Notes: a model not told the origin generated them from the sequence alone. A DNA stretch of 64,000 nt from an uncultured Prevotellaceae bacterium (GCA_900318115.1 ONJJ01000013.1:1-64000), one strand, 5' to 3'; positions 1 through 9,365 are shown, numbered from the stretch's first letter. Numbers and translations are program-made.

Positions 1-2759
1 GCCTGACCATTGGCATCGACGGTGTAGGCACCGATGAGTTCGTGACCGCTCCATGTCGTGAGTGTAGGATCCTGACGGATGGTGATCTTGTCATCTACAA
101 TCTTACGGTTGAGTTTGGAGAAAATGGCTCTGTCGCTGCGGAGGTAAGGATGCCAGGCGCGGAAGTTGTGGCGGTTGCCGCTGGTAAGGTTGTAGATAAT
201 CCTACCTGCTGCTCCGTTCTCAAAAAGAACGGGACCTACATAATAGTCTTCCTCAGCGATGGAGTCGCAGAAAAGCTTGTATTGTAGCGCAACGTATTCG
301 CGTGCCCTCTTGGTGAAGCGGGCGCTATCAGCTAGCAGCTCGGAGGGAGAGGCGTAGTCATGACTCCAAGAGAGAGGGTTGGTGCCACGTGCGAAAGCGA
401 AGCGGAAGGCGATGGAACTGATGTCGTCCTGGAGCTGTGCCACGCGTACACCCTCGGAAGTGAGACGGTAGATGTAGGCTTGGTGCTGATTCATATTAGC
501 CTCGCTGAGGATGAGCGCAGGAAATTCCTTGGCCATACCTGAGAGACGGCGGAGGTAGTCGGAGAGCTCATCGACGAGGGTATCGCTGAACTCACGTGGC
601 TGCACCTGTATGCTGGTGATGGGCTGCGCCGGAATAAGGTCGTCGAGTGCTGCCTCGTCGGCAGGCAGTTGCACCTTCTTCAATTGCTGGCGCTTGATCT
701 CAAGGGATGCTATGGCCTGCTTGTAACGCGCATCAGAGGCGAACCAGGCCTGACGGCGCAGGTTGTTGTAGTCAGCAGCCATTGGGATGCCTACGCCTCG
801 CATGCCCGATTCGGGCTCGCGTAAGCTGCTGTGCTTATAGTCGCCCAGAATGACTTCGGCATCAAACTTCTGCGTCCAGGGAGACACTTGCATGGTAGTG
901 ATTTCACCAAAGGAAGAGGTGAGGTCGAACTCGCGTGAACGCTGCAGACGGTAGTCGATGATGAAGGGTGCGGGCTGGCCTTCGATGCGGAGGCTGTCCA
1001 TGCTGCGCTGCAGCTCATCGGAGAGGGCCGCGAAGATGACAGAATCCTCGGCAGAAGGCTGAGGGCTGAGGGCAGAGGGCTGAGTGGTGAAATCAGGAGC
1101 CTCCAGCACAGGCATGAGTGCACTCTTCTCTTGGCGTCGCTGGGTCTCGATCTTCGCACAAAAGACCATGGGCGAGGTGGCAGAGACAGGAACCCAGCCG
1201 CTCTCGGCGCCACATACGCCAATGAAGGTCGCAGGCGTGTCGCCGCCAGCAGTGATGTTGGAGAACATCGAAAGGGGGGTGCCGATGAGATCGACACCAC
1301 GAACGAGCTCGTCAGGACGTCCGTCAACGTAGATGCGAAAGACCTCCAGAGGCGTGACGTTGAAGGAGTTGATGCTGCCGCCCTCGCCTGTCTGGGTAAA
1401 GCCGCCGCTGACGCTTTGGAAAAGATAGCCATAGGGCTTGTCCTGACGACGTGCCTCGTCGCGCAGGAGCTGTCGCAGTTGGGCTTCGGTGTAGGGCTTG
1501 CGCGTTTCCACGACAAGATTAGACTGGCGGGAGACGGGAGTGCCACCTTCGGCCGTACGACCGTGGCTGTTGCTTTGAGGGAAGCTGTCCAGAGGCACGC
1601 GGCTCATGAGGAACTCCTTGAGCACTCCATCGATCACATTATTTACTCTGCGTGCGCGCGTACCTTCGTCATCATAGCGGTAGCCACCATTGAGGGGCTG
1701 GTCGCCGTAGTGGGTGAGCGTAGGATCGCAATAGACCTGGAAATCGGTGGGGAGAACTTGTTCACCAATCATCTTGCGGAACGTCTGACCACCGGTCTTC
1801 ATGCGGTGACCTTCGAGGCGGTGGCCGAAGATTTCATGAAAGAAGACACCGCTGGCCTCGCCACTCATCAGCGCAGGACCCGTGAAGGGATCTGCAACAG
1901 GAGCTTTGGACAACGCCTCGAGGCGGCGCCCGACATTTTCGGCATCGCGAATCATGACGTCCTCACCGGGCAGCGCATCGAGAGAAGTGGCATAGTAGGT
2001 CTTGTTAAGGGGCATTTCCATACCGTCGTCGGTCTTGACCTGGGCCTGAATGAAGACGCGGTAGCTGATGCGGTTCTGTACGATGGCAGTACCCTCGGTG
2101 CTCACGAGATGCGTTCGCTGATTCTCCACCTGGAGGTTAGCAACAGCCTCTCCGAACTGTGGCCACTGACGGAAGACGGCACTGATGCGGCAAAGACGCT
2201 CTTCCCATTCGCGTTGTTCGGCAGGGGTGAGGGCGGGATGGGTGAGGGGCGGTTCATAGTAAGACTCGGCGACGGAATCGCTGAGCATAGAAAAGCAGGG
2301 AGCCTTATCCTCGTTGTCGGCCTGTGAGCGGAGGCGGTTCTGAGCATCGCGATAAGCGGCTGTGGCGCGGTCGTAGGCGGTGAGCATTTGCGACCAGATG
2401 GCAACGCGCAAAGCATCGGTCGAAGCGTCAGTCAGCGGAAGCGGTTGGGTGCCGCTGCGCGATTGGTTGTTGAACTTGAAGTTATCGAGCTCGGGGGTTC
2501 CGACGCGTACCTGCGGCGTGAACGTGCGGGAGTGATTCTGATTGGAGATGCCGAGGAAACCGAAAGAAGCTGTGATGCGCGTGTTGAATGACTCCTGCAC
2601 ACGAAAACTCATGAAGTAAGGTTTGATGTCCTGCTTCTGAAGCTCGGCGAAATCGGCACTCAGCTCCTCACGGAGGACGCGGAGGAGGGTGTCGTTATCA
2701 GCAGTAGTAGAGGCGAAGGTATGGGAGGAGAGGAATAAGCATAGGAGAAGCAGACCCAC
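1..2759 (-). CDS. Secreted TldD/PmbA-family metalloprotease (3' end beyond window)
   Basis: The minus-strand frame is open from about 2759 to base 1, so the C-terminus is missing. The translation contains HEIFGHRLEGHR (about residues 300-315), the HExxxH zinc-binding motif of TldD-type peptidases, and later VFCAKIETQRRQ, typical of the TldD C-terminal half. TldD/PmbA proteins act on peptides and modified peptides and are usually cytosolic. This one begins with a hydrophobic stretch (GLLLLCLFLSSHTFAS) that reads as a signal peptide, so export is likely. No ATG lies directly before the signal peptide. A GTG at 2759 is the simplest start, but the frame stays open into the upstream repeat element, where in-frame ATGs occur at 2858 and 2876. 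The family is secure; the start is uncertain. Confidence 0.88.
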   Translation of the reverse strand, partial: MGLLLLCLFLSSHTFASTTADNDTLLRVLREELSADFAELQKQDIKPYFMSFRVQESFNTRITASFGFLGISNQNHSRTFTPQVRVGTPELDNFKFNNQSRSGTQPLPLTDASTDALRVAIWSQMLTAYDRATAAYRDAQNRLRSQADNEDKAPCFSMLSDSVAESYYEPPLTHPALTPAEQREWEERLCRISAVFRQWPQFGEAVANLQVENQRTHLVSTEGTAIVQNRISYRVFIQAQVKTDDGMEMPLNKTYYATSLDALPGEDVMIRDAENVGRRLEALSKAPVADPFTGPALMSGEASGVFFHEIFGHRLEGHRMKTGGQTFRKMIGEQVLPTDFQVYCDPTLTHYGDQPLNGGYRYDDEGTRARRVNNVIDGVLKEFLMSRVPLDSFPQSNSHGRTAEGGTPVSRQSNLVVETRKPYTEAQLRQLLRDEARRQDKPYGYLFQSVSGGFTQTGEGGSINSFNVTPLEVFRIYVDGRPDELVRGVDLIGTPLSMFSNITAGGDTPATFIGVCGAESGWVPVSATSPMVFCAKIETQRRQEKSALMPVLEAPDFTTQPSALSPQPSAEDSVIFAALSDELQRSMDSLRIEGQPAPFIIDYRLQRSREFDLTSSFGEITTMQVSPWTQKFDAEVILGDYKHSSLREPESGMRGVGIPMAADYNNLRRQAWFASDARYKQAIASLEIKRQQLKKVQLPADEAALDDLIPAQPITSIQVQPREFSDTLVDELSDYLRRLSGMAKEFPALILSEANMNQHQAYIYRLTSEGVRVAQLQDDISSIAFRFAFARGTNPLSWSHDYASPSELLADSARFTKRAREYVALQYKLFCDSIAEEDYYVGPVLFENGAAGRIIYNLTSGNRHNFRAWHPYLRSDRAIFSKLNRKIVDDKITIRQDPTLTTWSGHELIGAYTVDANGQ

Positions 2760-3028
2760 CCCATGCAGACCCACCCCCCTGCCCCTCCCTTGTAGGGAGG
2801 GGAGTATATACCTTTGTAAATGGGGCTTTAATGTATGTATGGGTGATAATATATTCATGGGTAACAATCTATTCATTGGTAATACTCTATTCATTGGTAA
2901 TACTCTATTTATAGGTAATAATCTGCCTAATACCTTGTTTATTGTCTATTCTTGTTCGGTATCTACTCCCCTCCCTTACAGGGAGGGGCAGGGGGTGGGT
3001 CTGGGAGGGTCTTTGTGGGTCTGCTTGG
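2745..3028. repeat. MITE-like element: inverted repeat arms around an AT-rich core
   Basis: Two arms of about 40 bp (2766-2806 and 2964-3003) are near-perfect inverted copies differing at a few bases. Each contains its own hairpin of the form CCCCTCCCT/AGGGAGGGG. The motif GTGGGTCTG, or its complement, is repeated twice in each arm, extending the symmetry to about 2745-3028. The core is AT-rich and holds 18-bp tandem repeats. No transposase is present. It fills the gap between proA and the protease gene and overlaps the first codons of the latter. Confidence 0.7.
2841..2930. repeat. Five 18-bp tandem repeats
   Basis: Units begin at 2841, 2859, 2877, 2895 and 2913. The core pattern is GGTAAtActCTATTCAT, with the outer units degenerate. 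Because the unit is a multiple of three, the minus strand reads as MNRVLP-like hexapeptides, continuous with the protease reading frame. Confidence 0.85.
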
Positions 3029-3032
3029 TCTT

Positions 3033-4277
3033 TTATTTCCGTATCTGCCCCTCTCCCTTTATGATCCACTTATACGTAGTAATCTCTTCGAGAGCCATGG
3101 GGCCGCGGGCGTGCAGTTTCTGTGTGGAGATGCCGATTTCTGCGCCTAATCCGAACTGCGCGCCATCGGTGAAGCTGGTGGGAGCGTTCCAATAGACGCA
3201 GGCAGCATCAACCTCTGCGAGGAAACGTTGGGCGGTCTCGGGGTTCTCGGTGACAATGCTCTCGCTGTGACCAGAGCCGTAGCGTGCGATGTGCTCCAGG
3301 GCTTCGTCCAGACCAGAGACGGTCTTGACGGTGAGTTTATAGTCCATGAACTCGGTGCCGTAGCTCTCGGGCGTAGCTGGTTGCAGGAACTCTGCAGGGT
3401 AGTGCCCGTCGAGTGCCGCAAAGGCTGGTGCGTCGGCATAGAGCGTGACACGCGCTGCCATGGGAGCCACCAGTGCCGGCAGGTCTGCGAGGCGTGACTG
3501 ATGAACGAGCAGGCAGTCCAGGGCGTTGCACACGCTGACGCGCCTCGTCTTGGCGTTGTTCACGATAGCACAGCCCTTGCCGAGGTCGCCGTCCTTGTCG
3601 AAGTAGGTGTTGACGACGCCGGCTCCCGTCTCGATGACAGGCACCCGGGCGTTGTCGCGCACGAAGTCGATGAGCTTGCGGCCTCCGCGGGGGATGCAGA
3701 GGTCCACATAGCCCACGGCGTTCAGCAGTTCGGCCGTGGCCTCGTGGGTGGCAGGCAGCAGGGTCACGGCGTCCGTGTTTACGCCATGGCTTTGCAACAC
3801 GTCGTGGATGAGACTTACGGCCGCACGGTTGGAGGCGTCGGCGTCGCGTCCGCCCTTGAGGATGCAGGCATTGCCGCTCTTGAAGCAGAGCGAGAAGACG
3901 TCGAAGGTGACGTTGGGACGGGCTTCGTAGATCATGCCGATGACACCGAAGGGCACGCTGATGCGATGCAGCTGCAGGCCGTTGGGCAGCGTGCGCTCGT
4001 TGGTGATATGTCCGAGGGGCGAGGGCAGGCTGGCCACGCTGCGCATGTCTGCGGCGATGGCCTCCAGACGCTCGGGTGTCAGCTGCAACCTGTCATAGAG
4101 CGGATTCTCCTTGGACATCTTGGCCAAGTCTTGACTGTTGGCAGCCAGGAGCTCTGCCTGACGGGCCAGGATGGCATCGGCCACCGCGTTGAGAATGCGG
4201 TTGCGCTGCTCGTCGGTCATGAGAGCCAGACGTCTGCTGGCTTGCTTCACACGCTGGAAAGTTTCTGTCAGAGGCAT
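3033..4277 (-). CDS. proA: Gamma-glutamyl phosphate reductase (ProA)
   Basis: Second step of proline synthesis: NADPH-dependent reduction of gamma-glutamyl phosphate to glutamate semialdehyde. The 414-residue length is normal for the family. The catalytic cysteine lies in [13 protein letters not shown], and the C-terminal [15 protein letters not shown] matches the family ending. Its first 10 nt overlap the end of proB, so the two are translationally coupled, as expected for enzymes that hand over an unstable phosphate intermediate. It is the last gene of the arginine/proline series; an inverted-repeat element follows directly and may end the transcript with its hairpins. Confidence 0.97.
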   Translation of the reverse strand: MPLTETFQRVKQASRRLALMTDEQRNRILNAVADAILARQAELLAANSQDLAKMSKENPLYDRLQLTPERLEAIAADMRSVASLPSPLGHITNERTLPNGLQLHRISVPFGVIGMIYEARPNVTFDVFSLCFKSGNACILKGGRDADASNRAAVSLIHDVLQSHGVNTDAVTLLPATHEATAELLNAVGYVDLCIPRGGRKLIDFVRDNARVPVIETGAGVVNTYFDKDGDLGKGCAIVNNAKTRRVSVCNALDCLLVHQSRLADLPALVAPMAARVTLYADAPAFAALDGHYPAEFLQPATPESYGTEFMDYKLTVKTVSGLDEALEHIARYGSGHSESIVTENPETAQRFLAEVDAACVYWNAPTSFTDGAQFGLGAEIGISTQKLHARGPMALEEITTYKWIIKGEGQIRK

Positions 4278-5035
4278 GGGAAGAATGCGGTATGGGGTGT
4301 TTGTTCGGGCTTTTGCATGAGGTCGAGGAGGATGTCGTCGCGTTCGCCGTTGGCGATGACGACGCGGATGCCGGCGGCCTGCACGCGGCTGGCGGTGGTG
4401 TACTTCGAGTGCATGCCGCCGCGGCCGAAGGCGCTCTTCTCCTCTTTGATATAGGTGGAGAGGTCGGTGCCAGGAGCCACCTCGCGGATGAGTTGCGACT
4501 GCGGGTCGTCGGGGTGGCCAGTGAAGATGCCGTCGATGTTGGAGAGCAGGATGAGCGTGTCGGCCTGCATCATCTCGGCGATGAGGCCGCTGAGCTCGTC
4601 GTTGTCAGTGAACATCAGCTCGGTGACGCAGACGGTGTCGTTCTCGTTGACGATGGGCAGCACGCCGTTCGCCAGCATCACGCTCATGCACGCCCGCTGG
4701 TTGTCGTACTGCTCGCCGGGCTCGAAGTTCTCCTTCATCGTCAGCACCTGCCCCACATGAATATGGAACTCACGGAAGAGGTCGTAGTAGAGGCCGATGA
4801 GCTTCACCTGTCCGAGGGCCGAGAAGAGCTGGCGTTGCTCCACGCTGTCCAGCGTGTGGTCCACCTTCAGTTCATTGCGACCGCATGCCACGGCACCCGA
4901 CGACACCAGGATGACCTCGTGCCCCTGCTGCCGCAGCCACGCCACTTGGTCCACTAGGGCCGAGACGCGCGTCACGTCCAGCTTGCCGTCCTTGCGGGTG
5001 AGGACGTTGCTGCCGATTTTGATGACGATTCTCAT
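4268..5035 (-). CDS. proB: Glutamate 5-kinase, kinase domain only (ProB)
   Basis: Phosphorylates glutamate to start proline synthesis. The amino-acid-kinase signatures are all present: KIGSNVLT at the N-terminus, [32 protein letters not shown] and [12 protein letters not shown]. At 255 residues it ends after the kinase fold, whereas the E. coli-type enzyme (about 367 residues) carries an additional C-terminal PUA domain. Nothing PUA-like remains before the overlap with proA, so this is a genuine short form rather than a frameshift. The PUA domain contributes to some regulatory properties in E. coli, so feedback control may differ (inference). Confidence 0.96.
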   Translation of the reverse strand: MRIVIKIGSNVLTRKDGKLDVTRVSALVDQVAWLRQQGHEVILVSSGAVACGRNELKVDHTLDSVEQRQLFSALGQVKLIGLYYDLFREFHIHVGQVLTMKENFEPGEQYDNQRACMSVMLANGVLPIVNENDTVCVTELMFTDNDELSGLIAEMMQADTLILLSNIDGIFTGHPDDPQSQLIREVAPGTDLSTYIKEEKSAFGRGGMHSKYTTASRVQAAGIRVVIANGERDDILLDLMQKPEQTPHTAFFPCL

Positions 5036-5053
5036 GAGGTAACAGATTATTAA

Positions 5054-5090
5054 GCGCGAATACGCGCTACACCCGACCTGAAAGCGGGTG
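5054..5090. repeat. Double-palindrome intergenic repeat (copy 1)
   Basis: GCGCGAATACGCGC (5054-5067) is followed by CACCCG...CGGGTG (5070-5090); both can form hairpins. The element sits between proB and proC. The first 14 bases recur exactly at 7039-7052, and CACCCGAC follows in both copies. Confidence 0.75.
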
Positions 5091-5091
5091 G

Positions 5092-5892
5092 TTATTTACT
5101 TTGGGGAATAGAGGCCATGAGACCTTCGATGATGGAGGTGGTGAAACCGTTGCGTTCCATGGCGTTGAGGCCACGGATGGTGAGACCTGCCGGCGTGGTG
5201 ACCTTGTCGATTTCAGATTCCGGATGTGAGCCGTCCTTTCCGAGCAGGCTGGCAGCACCCTTCATGGTCTGCGCCACGATGCGCTGGGCATCGGCGGGTG
5301 TGAATCCGAGGAGCACACCACCCTGGGTGTTGGCACGGATGTAACGCAGGGCGTAGGCGATGCCGCAGGAGGCCAGCACCAGGCCGGCATTCATCAGACG
5401 TTCCTCCACCAGCATGGCGTCGCCCAGTTCCTTGAAGACCGCCAGCAGCGCCTCGTCCTGCTCCTTCGTGGCTCCGGCCGACGAGAGGAAGGTCATGCTC
5501 TGGCGCGCAGCGATGGCGGTGTTCGGGATGAGGTAGTAGAGGGGGGGCACTTTGCCGTCCTTCCTAAAGATGTCCTTCAGATCACTGAGTCCCACGCCGC
5601 CGACCATGGAGGCCACAATCTGGTGGTCATAGTCCAGCCAGGGTTTCAGTTGCTCAGCTGCCTCCTGCAGCTTCCAGGGTTTCATGGCCAGCACCACGAC
5701 GTCGGCACCAGCGATGCACTCGCGGTTGTCGGTGGTGGTGCGGATGGCAGGGTCGAAGGCCTTGATGCGCTCCAACTTCTCGGGATGGGTATTACTGATG
5801 CAGATGTCCTCTGTGCGGACAAGCTTGCCTTGTGCGAGGCCGAAGGCCAGTGCACTGCCGATGTTTCCGGCTCCGATGATAGCAAATTTCAT
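5092..5892 (-). CDS. proC: Pyrroline-5-carboxylate reductase (ProC)
   Basis: Last step of proline synthesis, reducing pyrroline-5-carboxylate with NAD(P)H. The N-terminus MKFAIIGAGNIGSAL is a Rossmann GxGxxG nucleotide-binding site. The 266-residue length and the C-terminal VTTPAGLTIRGLNAMERNG (the usual family form is TSPGGTT followed by GL) fit. Its ATG overlaps the stop of the upstream acyl-CoA ligase gene by 4 nt (ATGA type), indicating coupled translation in the arginine/proline transcript. Confidence 0.96.
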   Translation of the reverse strand: MKFAIIGAGNIGSALAFGLAQGKLVRTEDICISNTHPEKLERIKAFDPAIRTTTDNRECIAGADVVVLAMKPWKLQEAAEQLKPWLDYDHQIVASMVGGVGLSDLKDIFRKDGKVPPLYYLIPNTAIAARQSMTFLSSAGATKEQDEALLAVFKELGDAMLVEERLMNAGLVLASCGIAYALRYIRANTQGGVLLGFTPADAQRIVAQTMKGAASLLGKDGSHPESEIDKVTTPAGLTIRGLNAMERNGFTTSIIEGLMASIPQSK

Positions 5893-7595
5893 TTCTTCTT
5901 ATCTTTGTTGCGGATTTCCACCCTGCGGATCTTGCCGCTGATGGTCTTGGGCAGTTCGTCCACGAATTCGATGATGCGGGGGTATTTGTAGGGGGCAGTT
6001 TCGCGCTTCACGTGCTGCTGCAGTTCCTTGATGAGGTCGTCGCCGGCGCGCTCTTTCCATTCTTTGCCCAGCACGATAGTGGCCTTGACGACCATGCCTC
6101 GGATGTCATCGGGCACGCCCGTGATGGCGCATTCCACCACGGCGGGGTGGGTCATCAGCGCACTCTCCACCTCGAAGGGACCGATGCGGTAGCCACTGGA
6201 TTTGATGACGTCGTCTATGCGTCCTTCGAACCAGTAGTAGCCGTCCTCGTCGCGCCAGGCCATGTCGCCGGTGTGGTAGAGTCCGTCGTGCCATGCCTCG
6301 TGCGTCAGTTCCGGATCGCGGTAGTATTCCTTGAAGAGCCCTACGGGTTTCTGCTCGCCCACTCGGACGACGATTTCTCCCTTCTCACCATCCTCGCACG
6401 GAGTGCCGTCGGGTTTCAGGAGGTCTATCTCGTATTGTCCGTTGGGCTTTCCCATGCTGCCGGGTTTTGGTTCCATCCAGGGCATGGTGCCCAGCGTCAT
6501 GGTCGTCTCGGTCTGCCCGAAGCCTTCCATGAGGCGTATGCCAGTCTGTTCCAGGAACTTATCGTAGACGGCGGGGTTCAGCGCTTCGCCTGCTGTGCAG
6601 CAGTAGCGCAGGGCGCTGAGGTCGTACTTCGAGAGGTCTTCGCGGATCATGAAGCGGTAGATGGTGGGCGGGGCACAGAAGCTGGTGACGCGGTACTTTT
6701 CCATCTGACGCAGCAGGCGGTCGGCATCGAACTTCTCGTGGTCGAAGACAAAGACGGTGGCTCCGGCGAACCACTGCCCATAGAACTTACCCCAGACGGC
6801 TTTGCCCCATCCCGTGTCCGCCACGGTCAGGTGGAGGCTGTCTTCCGAGAGGTTGTGCCAGAAGACACCTGTGGTGAGGTGACCCAGGGCATAGAGGAAG
6901 TCGTGGGCCACCATCTTCGGTTCGCCGCTGGTGCCGCTGGTGAAGTACATGATCATCGTGTCGTCGTTGTCGTTCTTCTCGGCAGGACGCTGGAAGGTGG
7001 AGAAGGCGGCAATCTCGGAGTGGTAATCGTGCCATTCCGCGCGAATACGCGCGGCACCCGACAGGGCTGGCGCAGAGGGGGAGGCGGCAGAGGGGGAGGC
7101 GCTTACCTTGATCAGTGCTTGCACGGTGGGACTCTCCGGCAGTGCGGCCTCCACCTGGCTCATCACGTAGGGGTCGTCCACGCAGATGATGGCTTTCACG
7201 CTCGCGCGCGTGTTCCTATATATTAAGTCGTGCTTGGTGAGCATGTGGGTGGCAGGAATGACCACGGCCGCCAGCTTGTGCAGGGCCAGCATAGTGATCC
7301 ACCACTCGTAGCGGCGCTTCAGGATCAGCATCACGGGGTCGCCCTTGCCGATGCCTAAGCTCTGCAGGTAGGCGGCGGCCTGGTCGCTCTCGACCTTCAG
7401 CTGCCCGAAGGTCGTGCGGCGTTCCTCACCCTCGTCGTTGGTCCAGAGCAGGGCCTGCTTCTCCGGCGCCTCCTCGGCCCAGGCGTCCATGACGTCGTAG
7501 GCGAAATTGAAGTGCTCCGGAATGATGAATTCCAGATGCTCGTTGTAGTCCTCGTAGGACGTGAATTGTGTTTGTTTGAGAAATCGTTCTACCAT
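5889..7595 (-). CDS. AMP-binding acyl-CoA synthetase
   Basis: Adenylate-forming ligase that activates a carboxylic acid with ATP and joins it to CoA. Motifs in order are MIMYFTSGTSGEPKMVAHD (P-loop), GFGQTETTMTLG, YHTGDMAWRDEDGYYWFEGR and the terminal KTISGKIRR with the catalytic lysine. The organisation resembles the acetyl/medium-chain acyl-CoA synthetase group; the substrate cannot be read from the sequence. An odd low-complexity stretch near residues 166-190 (ASPSAASPSAPALSGAARIRA) is encoded by an in-frame palindromic repeat and probably forms an exposed loop. The gene lies between the XRE-cupin regulator and proC, which suggests that regulator controls or senses its pathway. Confidence 0.93.
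   Translation of the reverse strand: MVERFLKQTQFTSYEDYNEHLEFIIPEHFNFAYDVMDAWAEEAPEKQALLWTNDEGEERRTTFGQLKVESDQAAAYLQSLGIGKGDPVMLILKRRYEWWITMLALHKLAAVVIPATHMLTKHDLIYRNTRASVKAIICVDDPYVMSQVEAALPESPTVQALIKVSASPSAASPSAPALSGAARIRAEWHDYHSEIAAFSTFQRPAEKNDNDDTMIMYFTSGTSGEPKMVAHDFLYALGHLTTGVFWHNLSEDSLHLTVADTGWGKAVWGKFYGQWFAGATVFVFDHEKFDADRLLRQMEKYRVTSFCAPPTIYRFMIREDLSKYDLSALRYCCTAGEALNPAVYDKFLEQTGIRLMEGFGQTETTMTLGTMPWMEPKPGSMGKPNGQYEIDLLKPDGTPCEDGEKGEIVVRVGEQKPVGLFKEYYRDPELTHEAWHDGLYHTGDMAWRDEDGYYWFEGRIDDVIKSSGYRIGPFEVESALMTHPAVVECAITGVPDDIRGMVVKATIVLGKEWKERAGDDLIKELQQHVKRETAPYKYPRIIEFVDELPKTISGKIRRVEIRNKDKKK
7039..7071. repeat. Palindromic repeat inside a coding region (copy 2)
   Basis: GCGCGAATACGCGC at 7039-7052, followed by CACCCGAC at 7055-7062, matches the copy between proB and proC. 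It lies in frame inside the acyl-CoA synthetase gene and encodes part of a Ser/Pro/Ala-rich segment. Confidence 0.75.
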
Positions 7596-7619
7596 AACGG
7601 TAAGTGATGATTTGATGTT

Positions 7620-8174
7620 TCAGAAGATGATGGCAAAGAAACGGACTTCCTTGCCTCCGAGGGCTCTCATGCCATGAGGCTGGGTGGCGTCGAAGTAGAT
7701 GCTGTCGCCCTCGTTCAGCACGAGTGTCTTCTGGCCCACGGTCAGTTCCATGGAGCCTTCAAGCACCATATTGAACTCCTGGCCGGGGTGCGAATTGCTC
7801 TCGCGCGGCGTGCCCTCCGGCTTGGGTTCCACGGTGACGATGAAGGGGTCTGCCTTGCGGCCGCGGAAGCCGCTGGCCAGGCTCTCGTAGTTATACGCCT
7901 TGCGGCGTTCCACGTGCAGGCCCTGTCCCTTGCGGGTGAGGAAGTAGGTGCTCATGTGCGGTTCTTCGCCGAAGAGCAGCACGTTCAGTTCCACGCCGTA
8001 TTCCTTGGCAATCTTCTGGAGGTTGGCCACGGAGAGTTCTCCCTCGCCGCTCTCCATCTTCAGGTAGTGTTCGAGAGTGATGCCGCAGAGGTCTGCCACC
8101 TCCTGTGGTTCGATGTCCAGCACGTCGCGCAGGCCGCGCAGGCGCTCGCCGATTTGCTTCAGTTGTTCGTCCAT
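7620..8174 (-). CDS. XRE-family regulator with C-terminal cupin
   Basis: The 184-residue protein has an N-terminal helix-turn-helix of the XRE type (about residues 8-65, including LCGITLEHYLKMESGEGELS) and a C-terminal cupin barrel (about 110-183, with HPGQEFNMVLEGSMELTVG and GDSIYFDATQPHGM). Cupin-fused XRE regulators usually bind a small ligand in the barrel and control nearby metabolic genes. It lies 24 nt upstream of the acyl-CoA synthetase start, in the same transcript, so that ligase is the most likely target or ligand source (inference). The ligand is unknown. Confidence 0.92.
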   Translation of the reverse strand: MDEQLKQIGERLRGLRDVLDIEPQEVADLCGITLEHYLKMESGEGELSVANLQKIAKEYGVELNVLLFGEEPHMSTYFLTRKGQGLHVERRKAYNYESLASGFRGRKADPFIVTVEPKPEGTPRESNSHPGQEFNMVLEGSMELTVGQKTLVLNEGDSIYFDATQPHGMRALGGKEVRFFAIIF

Positions 8175-8225
8175 TGGTGGGTTATGGGGTTAATGGGGTT
8201 AATAGGCTTTGTGTGGGAAGGGAAG

Positions 8226-9365
8226 TTACAAGACTCGCTTAAACTTTTCCAAAAATTCCTCTGCGTCACCTTGGCTCAGGCAGAGCGGGGGCAGGAGGCG
8301 CAGGACATTGGTTCCGGCACATCCTGTGAAGACGTGCTCGTCGAAGAGCAGGCGCTGGCGGATCTCCTTGTAGGGCACAGACAGCTCGATGCCTATCATC
8401 AGCCCGCGACCGCGCACGTCGGTGATGAGTGCGCCCTCGGGCTGCCCAGCCAGTTCCTTCAAGCTCCGGAGCAGGTAGTCCCCGACCTGGCGGGCATTCT
8501 CGATGAGGCCTTCGCCCTCGATGACGTCGAGCACGGCCAGGGCGGCTGCGCAGGCCAGGTGGTTGCCGCCGAAGGTGGTGCCGAGCTGTCCATAGACAGC
8601 CTCGAACTTCGGCGAGATGAGCACGGCACCCATGGGGAAACCGTTGGCGATGCCTTTGGCCACGGTGATGATGTCGGGGCGCACGCCCAGCCACTGGTGG
8701 GCAAAGAACTTGCCCGAGCGGCCGTAGCCACACTGGATTTCATCGCAGATGAGCACGGTGCCCGTCTCGTCGCAGGCCTGACGCAGACCCTGCATGAACT
8801 CGGCCGTGGCCAGCTGGATGCCACCCACGCCCTGGATGCACTCCACGATGCAGGCTGCCACGTCGCCCTTCTTTAGTTCTGCCTTCCAGGCTTCGAGGTC
8901 GTTCAGGGGGAGGAAGGTGGCATGGCCGTTTGCGTTGATGGGAGCGATGATTTTGGGATTGTTCGTCACTTCTACGGCGAGGGAGGTGCGTCCGTGGAAG
9001 GCTTTCTGAGCCGAGAGCACGCGCTTGCGCCCCGTGTGGAACGATGCCAGCTTCAGGGCGTTCTCGTTGGCCTCCGCGCCGCTGTTGATGAGGAACAGGC
9101 GGTAGTCCTCATAGCCGCAGGTGTGCCCCAGCCGTTCGGCCAGCTCGCGCTGGAGTTTGTTGACCACGGAATTGCTGTAGAAGCCCAGCTGCGCCACCTG
9201 ACGGCTCACGGCCTCCACGTAGTGAGGATGTGCGTGACCGATGGAGATGACGGCGTGGCCGCCATAGAGGTCCAGATATTCTGTTCCCTCCTCGTCCCAG
9301 ACGCGGCATCCCTGTCCGCGGACGATGTTGATAGGGAAGAGTGGATATACGTCGAAGAGTTGCAT
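8226..9365 (-). CDS. argD: Acylornithine aminotransferase (ArgD)
   Basis: Class-III PLP aminotransferase converting N-acyl-glutamate semialdehyde to N-acylornithine. The PLP lysine lies in TVAKGIANGFPMGAVL, with LICDEIQCGYGRSGKFF upstream. The length of 379 residues is typical. It follows argC by 53 nt in the operon. Bacteroides fragilis is known to run this pathway with N-succinyl rather than N-acetyl intermediates, so succinylornithine aminotransferase is a plausible specificity here. The sequence alone does not settle that. Confidence 0.94.
   Translation of the reverse strand: MQLFDVYPLFPINIVRGQGCRVWDEEGTEYLDLYGGHAVISIGHAHPHYVEAVSRQVAQLGFYSNSVVNKLQRELAERLGHTCGYEDYRLFLINSGAEANENALKLASFHTGRKRVLSAQKAFHGRTSLAVEVTNNPKIIAPINANGHATFLPLNDLEAWKAELKKGDVAACIVECIQGVGGIQLATAEFMQGLRQACDETGTVLICDEIQCGYGRSGKFFAHQWLGVRPDIITVAKGIANGFPMGAVLISPKFEAVYGQLGTTFGGNHLACAAALAVLDVIEGEGLIENARQVGDYLLRSLKELAGQPEGALITDVRGRGLMIGIELSVPYKEIRQRLLFDEHVFTGCAGTNVLRLLPPLCLSQGDAEEFLEKFKRVL

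Noticed and set aside
1131-2327. Open frame of 398 aa on the plus strand
   Set aside because: The minus-strand frame at this place encodes the TldD-type protease with HExxxH, so the plus frame is a shadow.
2841-2930. CRISPR array
   Set aside because: The 18-bp units are contiguous with no spacers, so this is a tandem repeat.
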